Positions 34,210 to 44,575 of a stretch of 64,000 bases of DNA are shown in pieces. Every line of letters begins with the position of its first letter. Position 1 is the stretch's first letter. The stretch lies in contig CM051457.1 in assembly GCA_028274465.1 (NCBI GenBank), positions 99,013,982 through 99,077,981 on the forward strand, in the 5' to 3' direction. Both the position numbers and the translations under genes were made by a program. A model generated the notes under the pieces. It was not told the origin of the DNA and made no database searches. It was given only the letters and a program-made list of their open reading frames with translations. This DNA is from Plantago ovata. Taxonomy: Eukaryota; Streptophyta; Magnoliopsida; Lamiales; Plantaginaceae.

Positions 34210-35080
34210 ATAGATGAGATGTTTTGTCTATGAAGACATAAATAGAATGGGTGAAATTTTCTTTTAAGTCCAAATTATTATTGCTTTGAACCTCATTGAA
34301 GACTATATTTATGATAAAATATATCTATTTATACTTTTTCATGTGCTAATATATATTAGTAGGGTTAATTATATTACAAAGTGTTTATATTCCTAATACT
34401 TTTTTATACATTAGTTATACATGGTAAACTTAATACATAATTGTCACGAAATATGTTACGAATATATTAACTCCTACTTATAATAAGAAGAAAATCTGAT
34501 ATCCAATAATATATTTGTGTTATTTAGATGATTTGTTATCCAATTTAATTAAGCATCACTTGATGACATATCATCTCCATTTCCAAGTGTCTTCGAAGTC
34601 AGCTCAAAGCAAGCATCTGATGAATTGAAGTCAAAACAGGCATCTATATATCGAATTGAGGTCAGAACAATAATCTATTAAATTTCATAGCAAGCATCCA
34701 ACAACGTCCCGTATGACTAAGCGGGACAATAATATTAAAATCCATAAAACCTAAATACGAAAAGAGAAAGAAGATAAAAAAGTGTTTTGCTAGTAGGTCG
34801 ATGAAAACAATGTAGAAGAAATGCTAAAAGTAATTTTTTTTAATGAAACTGAAATTGTTATGTGATGGTGATGCTTGATAAATGTTTAACAAAATTTGAA
34901 TGAATAAGAAAATCGTAAAATAGTGGGTTAGATGGAGAGAATTTAAGAATATAGTTAATCCTATTTATGCTAAAATGTGTAGAATGACTAATTTGTGGTA
35001 AGTATTTAACTAGTTTAATATAAATTCTTGAAAGTATGATTAATGGGAAAGTTACATATTGGTGCTTAAAACAAACATAC
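34210..35080. other. No gene recognised
   Basis: Very AT-rich DNA; nothing coding was seen. Confidence 0.45.
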
Positions 35081-35082
35081 AC

Positions 35083-35604
35083 TGGTTAGCAGAGGGCGGA
35101 CGAAACACAATTTTTTTTATTCGGAAGCCACAAAAAGAGCAAACAAGAATGAGATACATGATGGCTTGTTGGATGAAAATGGGGTGATGCAGCAGATTGT
35201 TTTTGAGATCGGCTGACTTGCTTTTAAGTATTTCCAGCAGATTGTTCCATCTTGGGGGGGGGGGGGCACAAGGGATGAGATTGAAGATGTTTTGGAGACT
35301 ATGGAAACCAAAGTCACTCGGATCATCAACCAGGACCTTGCCCGAGATTTCACTCTAGAAGAGGTAAAACTTGCACTTTATAATATGTACCACACAAAAT
35401 TACCTGGACGTTATGGAATGCCAACTTTATATTGTCAAAAATACTGGCATGTAGTAGGAAAAAAATGTGATTGATTGTGTTCTTGCTATTCTCAATGATC
35501 ATGTTATTCATACCTAGATATATTTCACTCATATAATCTTGATCCTTAAATGTGACGCACCAGTAATGATTACCCATTTCCGGCCTATCAGTTTGAGTAA
35601 TGTC
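35083..35604 (+). pseudogene. LINE (L1-type) fragment, part 1 of the outer plus-strand copy
   Basis: Translated across several breaks, this shows the plant L1 ORF2 linker and start of reverse transcriptase: a WLAEG block at 35083, SEATKRANKNEIHDG, FTLEEVKLALYNM, then FRPISLSN up to 35604. It has lost frame at least twice and contains a G homopolymer at 35254-35266. It stops exactly where a minus-strand LINE begins and resumes at 38789. Confidence 0.7.
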
Positions 35605-38600
35605 ATTTTTTTATTACTAATTGAGATCATCTCATCACTACTCGAAAAACATGTCAATACAAAAGACTGACAACATGTCCAAGCCATCCCAATCACCTAG
35701 CAAAGTCTAGTAAAGCTCCTATACATCCAAGAGCGTCAAAGATACAATCAAAAAATTAGATCATAAACAGGGGCCTTGAGTTTAGGAAACAGGAGGCTCC
35801 GCTTCACTATTCTCTTACTAATTTGTGAACCAATGACAACCCCATCAATCGGCTAATGTTGGAACAACTGTTCGTTCCATGATTGCTATACTCCGTAAAC
35901 ATATTCTGCAATTAATCCCTTTAGCAAACTGGCCTTCCATCCTTTACCTTTGACCTTGGGATTTAGTTCACATATCCCTGCCTCTTGATGACACCAAAAA
36001 GTATCATCATTTTCTTGGGCTTTTTCGATGTTTTCGGTCTCTTTTCCTTTGTTTTTTTGGTAGTTTTGTAGGATAGAATAACGTTTTGTGTTTTTTGCAT
36101 TTTCATGACCATTTCACAAATCCGTTCATCTTGGGGCTAAAACAACGCATATTTGGATGCATTTGGAACAAAGTTGAAGCCCCCAGATTTTCAGGTCGAG
36201 ATCTTGGTCTTTCCGAGCTTGAAGAGCCAAGTGCTACACCAAAGCACCCAGAGGCCCTGAGATGCTATTAACGGAAGCCCAAGCCACCGACTAAGGCATT
36301 GGTCATGTATACGCATAGCTTATTCCAAGAGATTTCTAATGGTGTATCATACATGCCAATCGGACATCAGACGAGCAAGATAGAAATTTCCAGCTCGAAG
36401 TCAGAAATAGTACCTGGGGCGCCCCACCTGGAGTGCATAATCTGCGGGATTTGGCCTTTACTGCTCTTTTTCAGTTACTTATAATTCTCCCAACCTTCCT
36501 TGATCATCATCATTCAGATCTGGAGACTTTTTTCCATCGTCTCCACCATTGAAGAAGTTTGGAAGCACTTGGGAGGAAAATTTGTAGCCTCATTTCATGT
36601 CCAAAACCGTAAAATCATAGAGATTCGTTCATAACGCCTTTTGGCGGTAACATTGTATCAATCTCTATTGTATCTTGGATTCATTATGTCTGGGTTTGAA
36701 TATATATCATATGTGTTTATCTTCATTTCCATGAGTAGCTAAATCTTCTTGTTGGTGGTATAATGTAGATCCGTATGATATGGTTGTGATATATATGCTT
36801 GTGCAACTCTAACTATACTATGTATAATTTTTTTATGGTTAGATCTGGGATTACAATTAGTTTATGATTAAACTACTATCTTTTGGGTGAAAGCAAGGAC
36901 CCGTGACAATCTTTGTTAAACGTAGAAAACGTCCCAAGATTCCATGACAATGAACTTAATACATAGTGTATAGAGATAAGTTGGTCATTGAACGGAGGGT
37001 ACCTCCCATTTGTGGTTATTTCTATTAGATGTTCTAGGGAATTGTGTCAGCCCTACACCGCCACATCGTTGGGTTAGCAAAGAAGCATTTCACAACCATT
37101 ACATTATGATCGCATTATACCACCAGGTCTCATTTGTTAACAACTTCTTCATATCTTGTTATTGTTGCATGTTTGCATTATTACAATCATCTCATTCAAC
37201 ATATACATGTTGTTGGTAATATCTTCGATACAACACATTGATCTATAGCTAGTTAAGTCCCGAGAGAACGACACTCAGGATCAACTTACCGATGCATTAA
37301 ACCTGTTTCGGTCTGGTGATAGATGGTATTTAGCCAATACAAATTTAATTGGTGAAGAAACGACTCATCACCTCCCAATTAGTCCATGGCAGCTGCACAG
37401 TTATCCACTACAGCACATGCTACAAGGATGGGAGCAGTTCCTGTGCAGGCAAAAAATAAATGTTTTGTGCCTTCATCTTCACCACAGTAACAACATTTTC
37501 CATCGGAAGGGATGCCAAATGTGAGGAGCCTATCCTTCACTGTTAGCCTTTATGTAGACAAAGCCACAAAATGAAAACAGCGTGCGCCCTTGAAATATCT
37601 TGTGGCGTTAAATCTCTCTAGAAAATTTTCTTTCTCGATCCACGGAGTCCCTTATATATATACTTAACCACAAACTTCTCGTTATGCATAAAATCCATCA
37701 ATTCTTGAAGCCCATACACCCGACATCTTCACTTGAAAATACTCTTGAGGATCCAAGAACAGTTAGCCGGTGGTGTAAAGGTTTGGACAGAAAAGATTCT
37801 TGATGTAGTATATATGCATCCATCGTATCCAAAGCTTATCGGTTTTGTATTGTATAATCCATAATAACTTCGCCATCATAGCTTGGTTCCAAACTTTCGA
37901 ATCCCTGGATTTTCAAACCTCCACAACTTCGTGGATTGCACACATGTTCCCAAGCCACAAGTGCTTTCCTGGATTGGCTATCTTTCCCGATCCATAAATA
38001 TATTCGAGAGATAATCTCAAAATGGTGTAAGATTTTTTTTGGGAGAGGAAAAACTTGTAGCCAATATTTAGTGACAGAGGATAAAAAACTTTCAATTAGA
38101 AGTCCAGTGGCGCCCCGGATCATGATCTTGTCAATAAGCAGTCGGCACATATTAACAGTGAGCTTCTTAATTAGCATAAGGAAACCCCCAAATACTTCAC
38201 ATGTGGGGTACCTCTAGTGAAAGTTGTAGAACTCTGAAGAATTGATGTCATCTCGTATCTTTGGCTCCTCCAATGAAAACTTTACATTTTCCCAGGTTTG
38301 CAGTTAGACCAGTAGTCTGGGAGAACTTTTCAAATTGATTCATACGGAGTTCAACAAAAATCACATCACCCCTCACAAACATCATCAAATCATCATCAAA
38401 GCACAGGTTTATAATTTTCAGCTTTTCACATTCCGCGTGAAAGTTGAAATTTGGATTCAGAGCAAGCCTTTGCAAGCATCTATGGAGATATTCCATAATC
38501 AACAAAAAGAGTAGGGGAGAGATTGGGTCAACTTAGCTCTCAAGATTCTATAGAGGGTACCCCATTAATCGAGTACTTGTAAGACACCAATGTGACACAT

Positions 38601-38788
38601 AGCATCACCCACTGAACAAAGTGCATTGAGAAACCCAAGTCTTTCATAATCCCTTCCAATGCATTCCACTCCACTATATCATATATCATATGCATTTTGC
38701 ATATCCATTTGAATCATACATCGTGGTGAGATCCCTTTCCTGTTACAACCTTTCATCAATTATTGTGCCATTAGGATATTATCCTAGA
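35605..38788 (-). mobile_element. Minus-strand LINE inserted into the plus-strand LINE
   Basis: Reading leftwards from 38788, the reverse transcriptase appears (ISPRCMIQMDMQ, a FDDD box in place of FADD at about 38385, then GKCKVF). Next come the C-terminal reverse-transcriptase region (FPLPKKILHHFEII, RKALVAWEHVC) and a zf-RVT zinc region (GKCCYCGEDEGTKHLFF) near 37430-37530. The last coding part (SWNEQLFQH) lies beyond the nested LTR near 35870. A short T run at 35607-35613 is the poly-A tail seen from the other strand. TCATTTTT at 35603-35610 and TCATCTTT at 38789-38796 are the likely target duplication. Many stops; inactive. Confidence 0.7.
35986..37370 (+). mobile_element. Solo Athila-type LTR nested in the minus-strand LINE
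   Basis: 1,385 bp starting TGATGA and ending TCATCA. It contains AAGTCCCGAGAGAACGACACTC near 37255, shared with the Athila LTR at 12431-13857. No internal domain is present. The flanks read CCTCT on the left and CCTCC on the right, a 5-bp target duplication with one change. This fits LTR-LTR recombination of a full element. Confidence 0.72.
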
Positions 38789-39074
38789 TCATCTTTAAGA
38801 TAGCCTCTGAGGATATTACTAATAGACTCAAGCCTCATATGAATATTATTATAGCCGAGACCCAATCTACTTTAGTGCCTAATCGTTTGATCAGTGATAA
38901 CGTTTTAGTTTCTTATGAAGTAAATCATTTTTTAAAACGTTAAACTGAGGGCAAAGAAGTTTGTATGACTTTAAAATTAGATATGAGCAAAGCCTATGAT
39001 CAGGTTGAATGGCCTTTCCACAAACATGTTTTAGAAAACTTAAGTTTTGATGAACATATTATATATTTTAGTAT
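38789..39074 (+). pseudogene. LINE fragment, part 2 of the outer plus-strand copy
   Basis: The reading resumes with ITNRLKPHMNII, TLVPNRLISDNVL, an in-frame stop, then MTLKLDMSKAYDQVEW, the conserved reverse-transcriptase motifs that directly follow the FRPISLSN block of part 1. It is cut at 39074 by a CACTA end. Confidence 0.72.
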
Positions 39075-39541
39075 CACTATTAAAAAAAAAATTGATTACC
39101 CACGGATGGTAATCAATGTAAGTCTGTTGCTAATAAATCTACCAACGGATAATCCGTCCCTAAATAAGTTGTCACCAAAATGGGCGTCGTAAATCATTCA
39201 TCGGTGGATAGATTATCTATTGCTAATTAGCGACGAATAGACCTTTGACTTGTAATTCATACGATGGGTAAATTATTTGTCAGTAATTAATGACGGGTAA
39301 ATACGTCGGTAATGTTACTGTTCTTTTTGTTTTTCCCAACGACAATTGTTTGCAATAACAGAAAAACTACACGATTATAAACTGGAATTTTATTTTTAAA
39401 AAAATTGGAAATGAAAAAAATTAAAATATACACAAATCAAAGTACAAAAGTATTGAAGACAAATGTACAAACGTATCAAATACAAATGTAAAACAATGTA
39501 CGTAAACAAAACAAGCCCAAGGTGGGGGGGGGGGGCAAGTT

Positions 39542-39622
39542 CTATCTTCTGTCGGGCGCCATCCGTTCGGCAAGGTGCTCGATGAGCTTCTTCATCTGAT
39601 CTTGCTCCTCGTGCAGGCGGAG

Positions 39623-39688
<66 letters not shown>

Positions 39689-40800
39689 CCCTCCCCTCCC
39701 CCTCTCTCTCTCTGCATTTTTCTTCTCGAGGCGCTTCTTCATTATCTCTTTCTCCTCCTACATTTCTGTGGCCTCAGCCTGCATGTAAGAGCGTTTCCCA
39801 TGGGAGGAGCCACGGGAGACCGAAGAGATAGGACAGATCGTCGGGTGCAGACTCCCAATATCGTAGATACGACCCTTCTCGTCCAACTCATTGACCTCTA
39901 TGAAGATTTTGTTTTGTTCTTCGATGGATAAATCAAGATCGGCGATCCTTCTCTCACACTCCTCCTGAAATCATACAAACTATATAAATATTCAGTGAAT
40001 TAATGTAGTGTACCACAATACGCCTCGACTTCTTGTCCACCCACACGCCGTCCTTGCAATTGGCCATACAAAAGGTCTCGAACGCCGTCACCTCGTATCC
40101 CTCGGTGATCTGCAAAATACAATTGAATCAGTATGTATTTGTAAACACAACGAATGTACGAATAAACAAATTTAAATAAATAACATATGAATTTACATAC
40201 CGACTTGAGGTGATAGGCTTCAGCAGACCGCGACCCAAGGTGATGTCATGCCACCCATGTCCCATCTTACGGCTCAGACAACCAATTATCCCTGTTGTTG
40301 GAGGCAACTTCATGGACATCCTTTTGCCCTCAGTTGGGCCATTATTCCTCCCCAATATGCTGAGCCCTTTTACCCATCGTTTCCCAAGATTTTTTCATGT
40401 CGTGGAATTTTCTCTTGTACATGTTTGACACCTCATGCTCAAACGTGGTCCAGAGCGCTTGAAGGAAAGCATTGGGAAGGAAGAAGTCCTTCTACACGAG
40501 TTTCAACATTCAAAGACACAAGTAAATATACGAACAAAATTAACAAAATAAAGACAAGTGGCTAATGCAAGTAAACACTGACGTATCACCCAAGTAATGT
40601 GCTAACATATCACTGGTCACATATACTAACACAAATAAAGTAACATTTTAAAACAATCATACTTACCCCCAACTCATCAAAGTAGTGGTTCATCGTGGTG
40701 TCCTTAAGCTTGGACCATTTTTTGTCGCCCTCGCCCAGAAGATCCATCTTGATTCTTGGCCTTGATGGCCTTACTAAGCTTCTTCGTGGAACGCTTAGGA
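39542..40800 (-). pseudogene. TNPA-like/Transposase_24 accessory gene of the CACTA element
   Basis: Exon-like blocks on the minus strand are about 40680-40800 ([17 protein letters not shown]), 40205-40497 (FFLPNAFLQALWTTFEHEVS, then RDNWLSRKMGHGW), 40013-40110 (GYEVTAFETFCMANCKDG) and 39964-39542 (LSIEEQNKIFIEVNELDEKG). The last two blocks parallel those at 56165-56735. This fits the plant En/Spm accessory protein that binds subterminal repeats. Lesions include TAG codons near 40350 and near 39765, and a CT microsatellite that turns part of the last exon into an Arg-Glu repeat. Confidence 0.6.
39625..39714. repeat. (CT)n microsatellite inside the CACTA gene
   Basis: About 30 CT units plus a CCCCTCCCC interruption. 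On the minus strand it reads as a Glu-Arg repeat in frame with the TNPA-like exon. Confidence 0.9.
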
Positions 40801-40835
40801 GAAAACATGTCAGTCAAGGCATATTAATTAGTAGA

Positions 40836-40836
<1 letters not shown>

Positions 40837-40900
<64 letters not shown>

Positions 40901-40912
40901 TATATATATATA

Positions 40913-41010
<98 letters not shown>
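40837..41010. repeat. (TA)n followed by (AAT)n microsatellite
   Basis: About 140 bp of nearly pure TA, interrupted once near 40899-40918, followed by about ten AAT units. It lies within the truncated CACTA element. Confidence 0.95.
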
Positions 41011-41011
<1 letters not shown>

Positions 41012-41419
41012 TATACGAAACATATTAAAGCTTTAACCTAATTAACATTTACGTGGGAGAACAACACATCATGGTCTTTCCACCTCGCCCCAGAGTCAAC
41101 ACTGTGTAAGGACATCGTCTGGTATGGGACACCTCCCGGTGCTGAGCCCATGCTCAAGCTTTGTGGGGTCTCATTCACATAAGTATAGATGCCAAGGAGT
41201 GTCAATCTTCGGGGTTGTAGGAGGGTCCTGAAAGGCTCTGTGGGATGAGATTGTTGGCCTGACTCTGATGTCGCATCAGCAAAAGTAGTAGGGTGCCGGT
41301 TGTATATGGGCGGAGTATATGTGCAGAGTCTGTGTCTGAGGCATATGTACAAAAACATAACAACAAACTTACTATAACAATAATGCTACCATGTCTAACA
41401 TAATCAAACATAACTTGTG

Positions 41420-42220
41420 TAACAATAATGCTGCCATGGTATTCTCCTCCTTATATAGTATTAATTCCGTGCATAGAGAGTAGAATCCACACGCCTTATG
41501 CATGTCTTGATTGGATAGATTTAAATCTTGTTGTTGTCTCCTAATCATTCTCCAACTTCTCATTTCCTTTTCAGAACATCATTTAGTGTCCAAATAAAGA
41601 ATATAGTTTTTATAAATATACACCTATATTTGACTTCTTCAAACTCCAAAACTCCAAGTTGTATGTGATATGATAGTCAGTCCTTAGCATGTTCTTAACC
41701 TTACAAAATCGTCCATATATGTCTTCAATAAGTTGAGTCCAATCTGACAAGAACTTATGTGCACAAGTCAAAATATTGAATTTAATGCTTTTCAAGACCC
41801 CTTGATTCTTACCTATTATCTCCTGAACATGGTCAACAAAAATAATTGTAGTTGTGGAACTAATTAATAAATAAAAATAAAAGAACAATCAAATTAATTT
41901 CTGAGTGCATGAATCAATATTATCTGCAAGCCAGCAGTGCTTTGAAGCACTGCAATTTCATCAATAAGTGATGAGCAGCTAAGTGTGTTAGATAATGTGC
42001 AATGTCTGAAAACTCTAGCTAGCCTTTAGTATGGTTGATATTATTGAGATTCATGTGAGCAAATTTAGATAGATTCTGATGAGAGTGTTAGGTTAATGTT
42101 TGATATATGAACATGACATATAAGTAGATTTTATAAGAACATGACGTATTTTAAAGACCTATGTTTTTGTGTGTATTTTCACAAATTTTGTGATATTCTC
42201 CTTAAATCTGATAAAAAAAA
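41420..42220. other. No gene recognised
   Basis: AT-rich DNA without coding signal. Confidence 0.4.
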
Positions 42221-42228
42221 TGTCAAAA

Positions 42229-42450
42229 GGTGATACCACACTCCGTGTTCATTTCCTTTCATCGGAGCCTCCTGCATTCCCCTACTAGCTATTCAGAGTC
42301 CTTAACACTTTCTTATGGCTGGGGGGGTGTGGGGGATAGGTGATACCCACACTCCGTGTTCATTTCCTTCATCGGAGCCTCCTGCATTCCCCTACTAGCT
42401 ATTCAGAGTCCTTACACTTTCTTATGGCTGGGGGGGGGGGCTGGGGGATA
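42229..42450. repeat. 110-bp tandem duplication with G-rich ends
   Basis: Two near-identical copies (42229-42338 and 42339-42450) start GGTGATACC and end in a run of 7-10 G residues plus GGGGGATA. They differ by a few single-base indels. Confidence 0.85.
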
Positions 42451-42908
42451 TAATGCTCCGAACTGAATATAGAAAGAAATATCATAGTAATATTTAATAA
42501 AGATTATCTTATGAGAATTAAAATGTTCGAATATTGAGAAACTTGACATAAAATCAAGACTAAAAAAAAACTTTACCGTACACTGATAAATATTGAGAAA
42601 CTTGATTGACACAATTTTTTTCAAATATTAAAAAAAATAGAAAAAAGGAGAAAATGAAAACTCGATTGACATAACAACAATATTAAGATACCTAGCTTTG
42701 TCGGGAATGTATTATCAATAAAATTTTGGGTAAGTGTTATAATTCAGTCACAGTATTCTTTCAATTCGTGCTCTTTATATAGGTAATGTATCGTAAATTA
42801 TAAAGAATACTAGCATCATAATTTTTTCTTTTATCATTTAGAGTAAGTAGGTACCTAATATAACATTTTATTCCACGGACCACTAATCTAATGACATATA
42901 AGTATCAT

Positions 42909-42917
42909 TATAAATAG
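42909..42917 (+). promoter_or_regulatory. TATA box of the gene at 43009
   Basis: TATAAATAG lies 92 bp before the ATG. A start site about 30 bp downstream would give a 5' UTR of about 60-65 bases. Confidence 0.6.
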
Positions 42918-43008
42918 CACATTCATCTTGTCTATACTCACCACAGCTCAATTACCCAAATCCCTGCGAATTGTTTTTTCTTAAAACAAATCTTTAGCAT
43001 ACTCCAAT

Positions 43009-43473
43009 ATGACAGATATGTACACCAATGGTGATATCGAAGGAATGTTGAAGTTTCAACACTATTATTTCCTTCAAATTGTCGTGAACTTATCTGTCTA
43101 TATCAGTGAGTTATCGCATAGCTTTCATCCAATGAAGTATTATTGCCTCTATTTGAGCAGTGCATCTGGCTCGCGATGTTGTCGCAAGATAACTTGCACC
43201 TCACCACTATCTGGAAATTGTGTTCTTAACTTAGGTTTTGAAGAAATTCCTTGTGATGATTACTTCTACCTTGAAATAGTCGAAAAACATTATTCGAGGA
43301 ATGACATCGGGTCCTCAAGGGGTCTTGCAGTCCTTGGCAGAGCCCGTATCTTAATGTCGCAGGTGGTGGGATATACAGAAAGAAGTGAACATCTAATAAA
43401 GATGGTCGGCGGGGAGAAGAAATTAATTGGATGTGTGGAAGTGGGAATGAAATTGACTAAAATGGAGTGGTAA
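43009..43473 (+). CDS. Small single-exon protein, possibly C2-domain-like
   Basis: The 154-residue intact frame has a strong TATA box upstream and a polyadenylation signal (AATAAA) near 43532, so it is likely expressed. The pattern suggests a beta-sandwich of the plant C2 type: LQIVVNLSVYISEL as a first strand, YYCLYLSSA as a second, FEEIPCDDYFYLEIVEKH as a core strand pair, and LAVLGRARILMSQVV followed by LIGCVEVGMKL as the closing strands, the usual position of the IG...I.L element. The Asp-rich calcium-binding loops are not evident, so calcium binding is doubtful. It has five scattered Cys, no signal peptide and no membrane segment. The C2 assignment is inference from pattern only. Confidence 0.55.
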   Translation: MTDMYTNGDIEGMLKFQHYYFLQIVVNLSVYISELSHSFHPMKYYCLYLSSASGSRCCRKITCTSPLSGNCVLNLGFEEIPCDDYFYLEIVEKHYSRNDIGSSRGLAVLGRARILMSQVVGYTERSEHLIKMVGGEKKLIGCVEVGMKLTKMEW

Positions 43474-44575
43474 AGATATGCATTAGACATAAATAAGAGT
43501 TCTCTTGCACTATAGTGAGGGATTTGTTATCAATAAAATGTTTTCGTTCAGTTTTTTTCCTTTCAATTATTGTAATTTCTTGTTGAATTATATCAACAAC
43601 ACATGTTATTTTTATTGAGACTTTATTTACTATCCTTCATCTATTACTTTGTCCTTATATTTTAAATTTTGTAACACCCTAACTTTTTTAGTAATGCTTT
43701 AAATTATTAATTTTGTTATCAAGAAATAATTATGAAAGAGTAGTTTTTGTTAGATTATCTCGTGAACTTTCTTTTATATCTTAAGCGTTATTAATTAAAA
43801 TAAAACTTTCCCTGTACCCAACCGTTAAACGCTTCAAAAATCATTTTTCTTAAAATATTAATTGAAACAAATTTGAGTAAAGAGAACGTCTCCTGTGAGA
43901 CCACTCGATCCGTGAGACCAAAATGAAACTCAAAGTAACTGAAATCTAGATCAAACAAGATAAAATTTGGATATCAAAGAAGATAAAACTCGCGGGTCAT
44001 GTTATAACCCAGTTTCTAAAACGGGTCATGTTATAACCCAGTCCAAACCCTTATTAACAAATCAGAAAAGCAAATCAGAGACGTGAGAGGACGAAGACGA
44101 GAAGCCATGGACAACGGAAGAAAACTCTTTCCCATGGATGAACAACGAGATTGCTTGCTACACTCCATGGAATGCCCATTGCTGGACTTTGAAGGTCCAT
44201 ATCCATGGAGATTTCAAAACTCTGGAAAAAAATTCATTGTTGAATTGGGTTGATCGATTCGAATTGGATGATGATTAATGACGAGATTGATTGTTAAATC
44301 CGTGTGTAGACCTTGATTGGATCAGTGAATGGTGAAATCGAAGTTTGATAATCCCCTGATATGATATGATGATGAGTATTGCACTTGCACATAAGGTGTT
44401 TGCTAATTTTCTTGAGTGAGATGATCTTTCTATTTGCACTTGAATTTTCGTATGAAACTCATATGTATTATTACGTGATCATGATTATTGATAATGCTGG
44501 TTGTGGTAATAATGCTGGTTGTTTCCATGATTATTGGTTAATGATAATATTGGATTGCTGGTGGTGTTAAGCTCT

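Larger units (their letters stand above)
39075..41411 (-). mobile_element. CACTA (En/Spm) element, minus orientation, 5' end not found
   Basis: The 3' end reads CACTATTAAAAAAAAAATTG at 39075, close to the CACTACAAGAAAAATTG end of the element finishing at 57090. It is followed by inverted subterminal GGATAATCCGTCCC and GCTAATTAGCGACGAAT repeats to about 39310. A TNPA-like gene lies inward. The opposite terminus could not be found up to 42.9 kb, so the element is truncated or too diverged. Confidence 0.65.

Noticed and set aside
35117..35353. 78-codon minus frame
   Set aside because: Antisense to the plus-strand LINE fragment, which has recognisable reverse-transcriptase-linked motifs.
40814..41023. 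Tyr-repeat frames on both strands
   Set aside because: Microsatellite translation.
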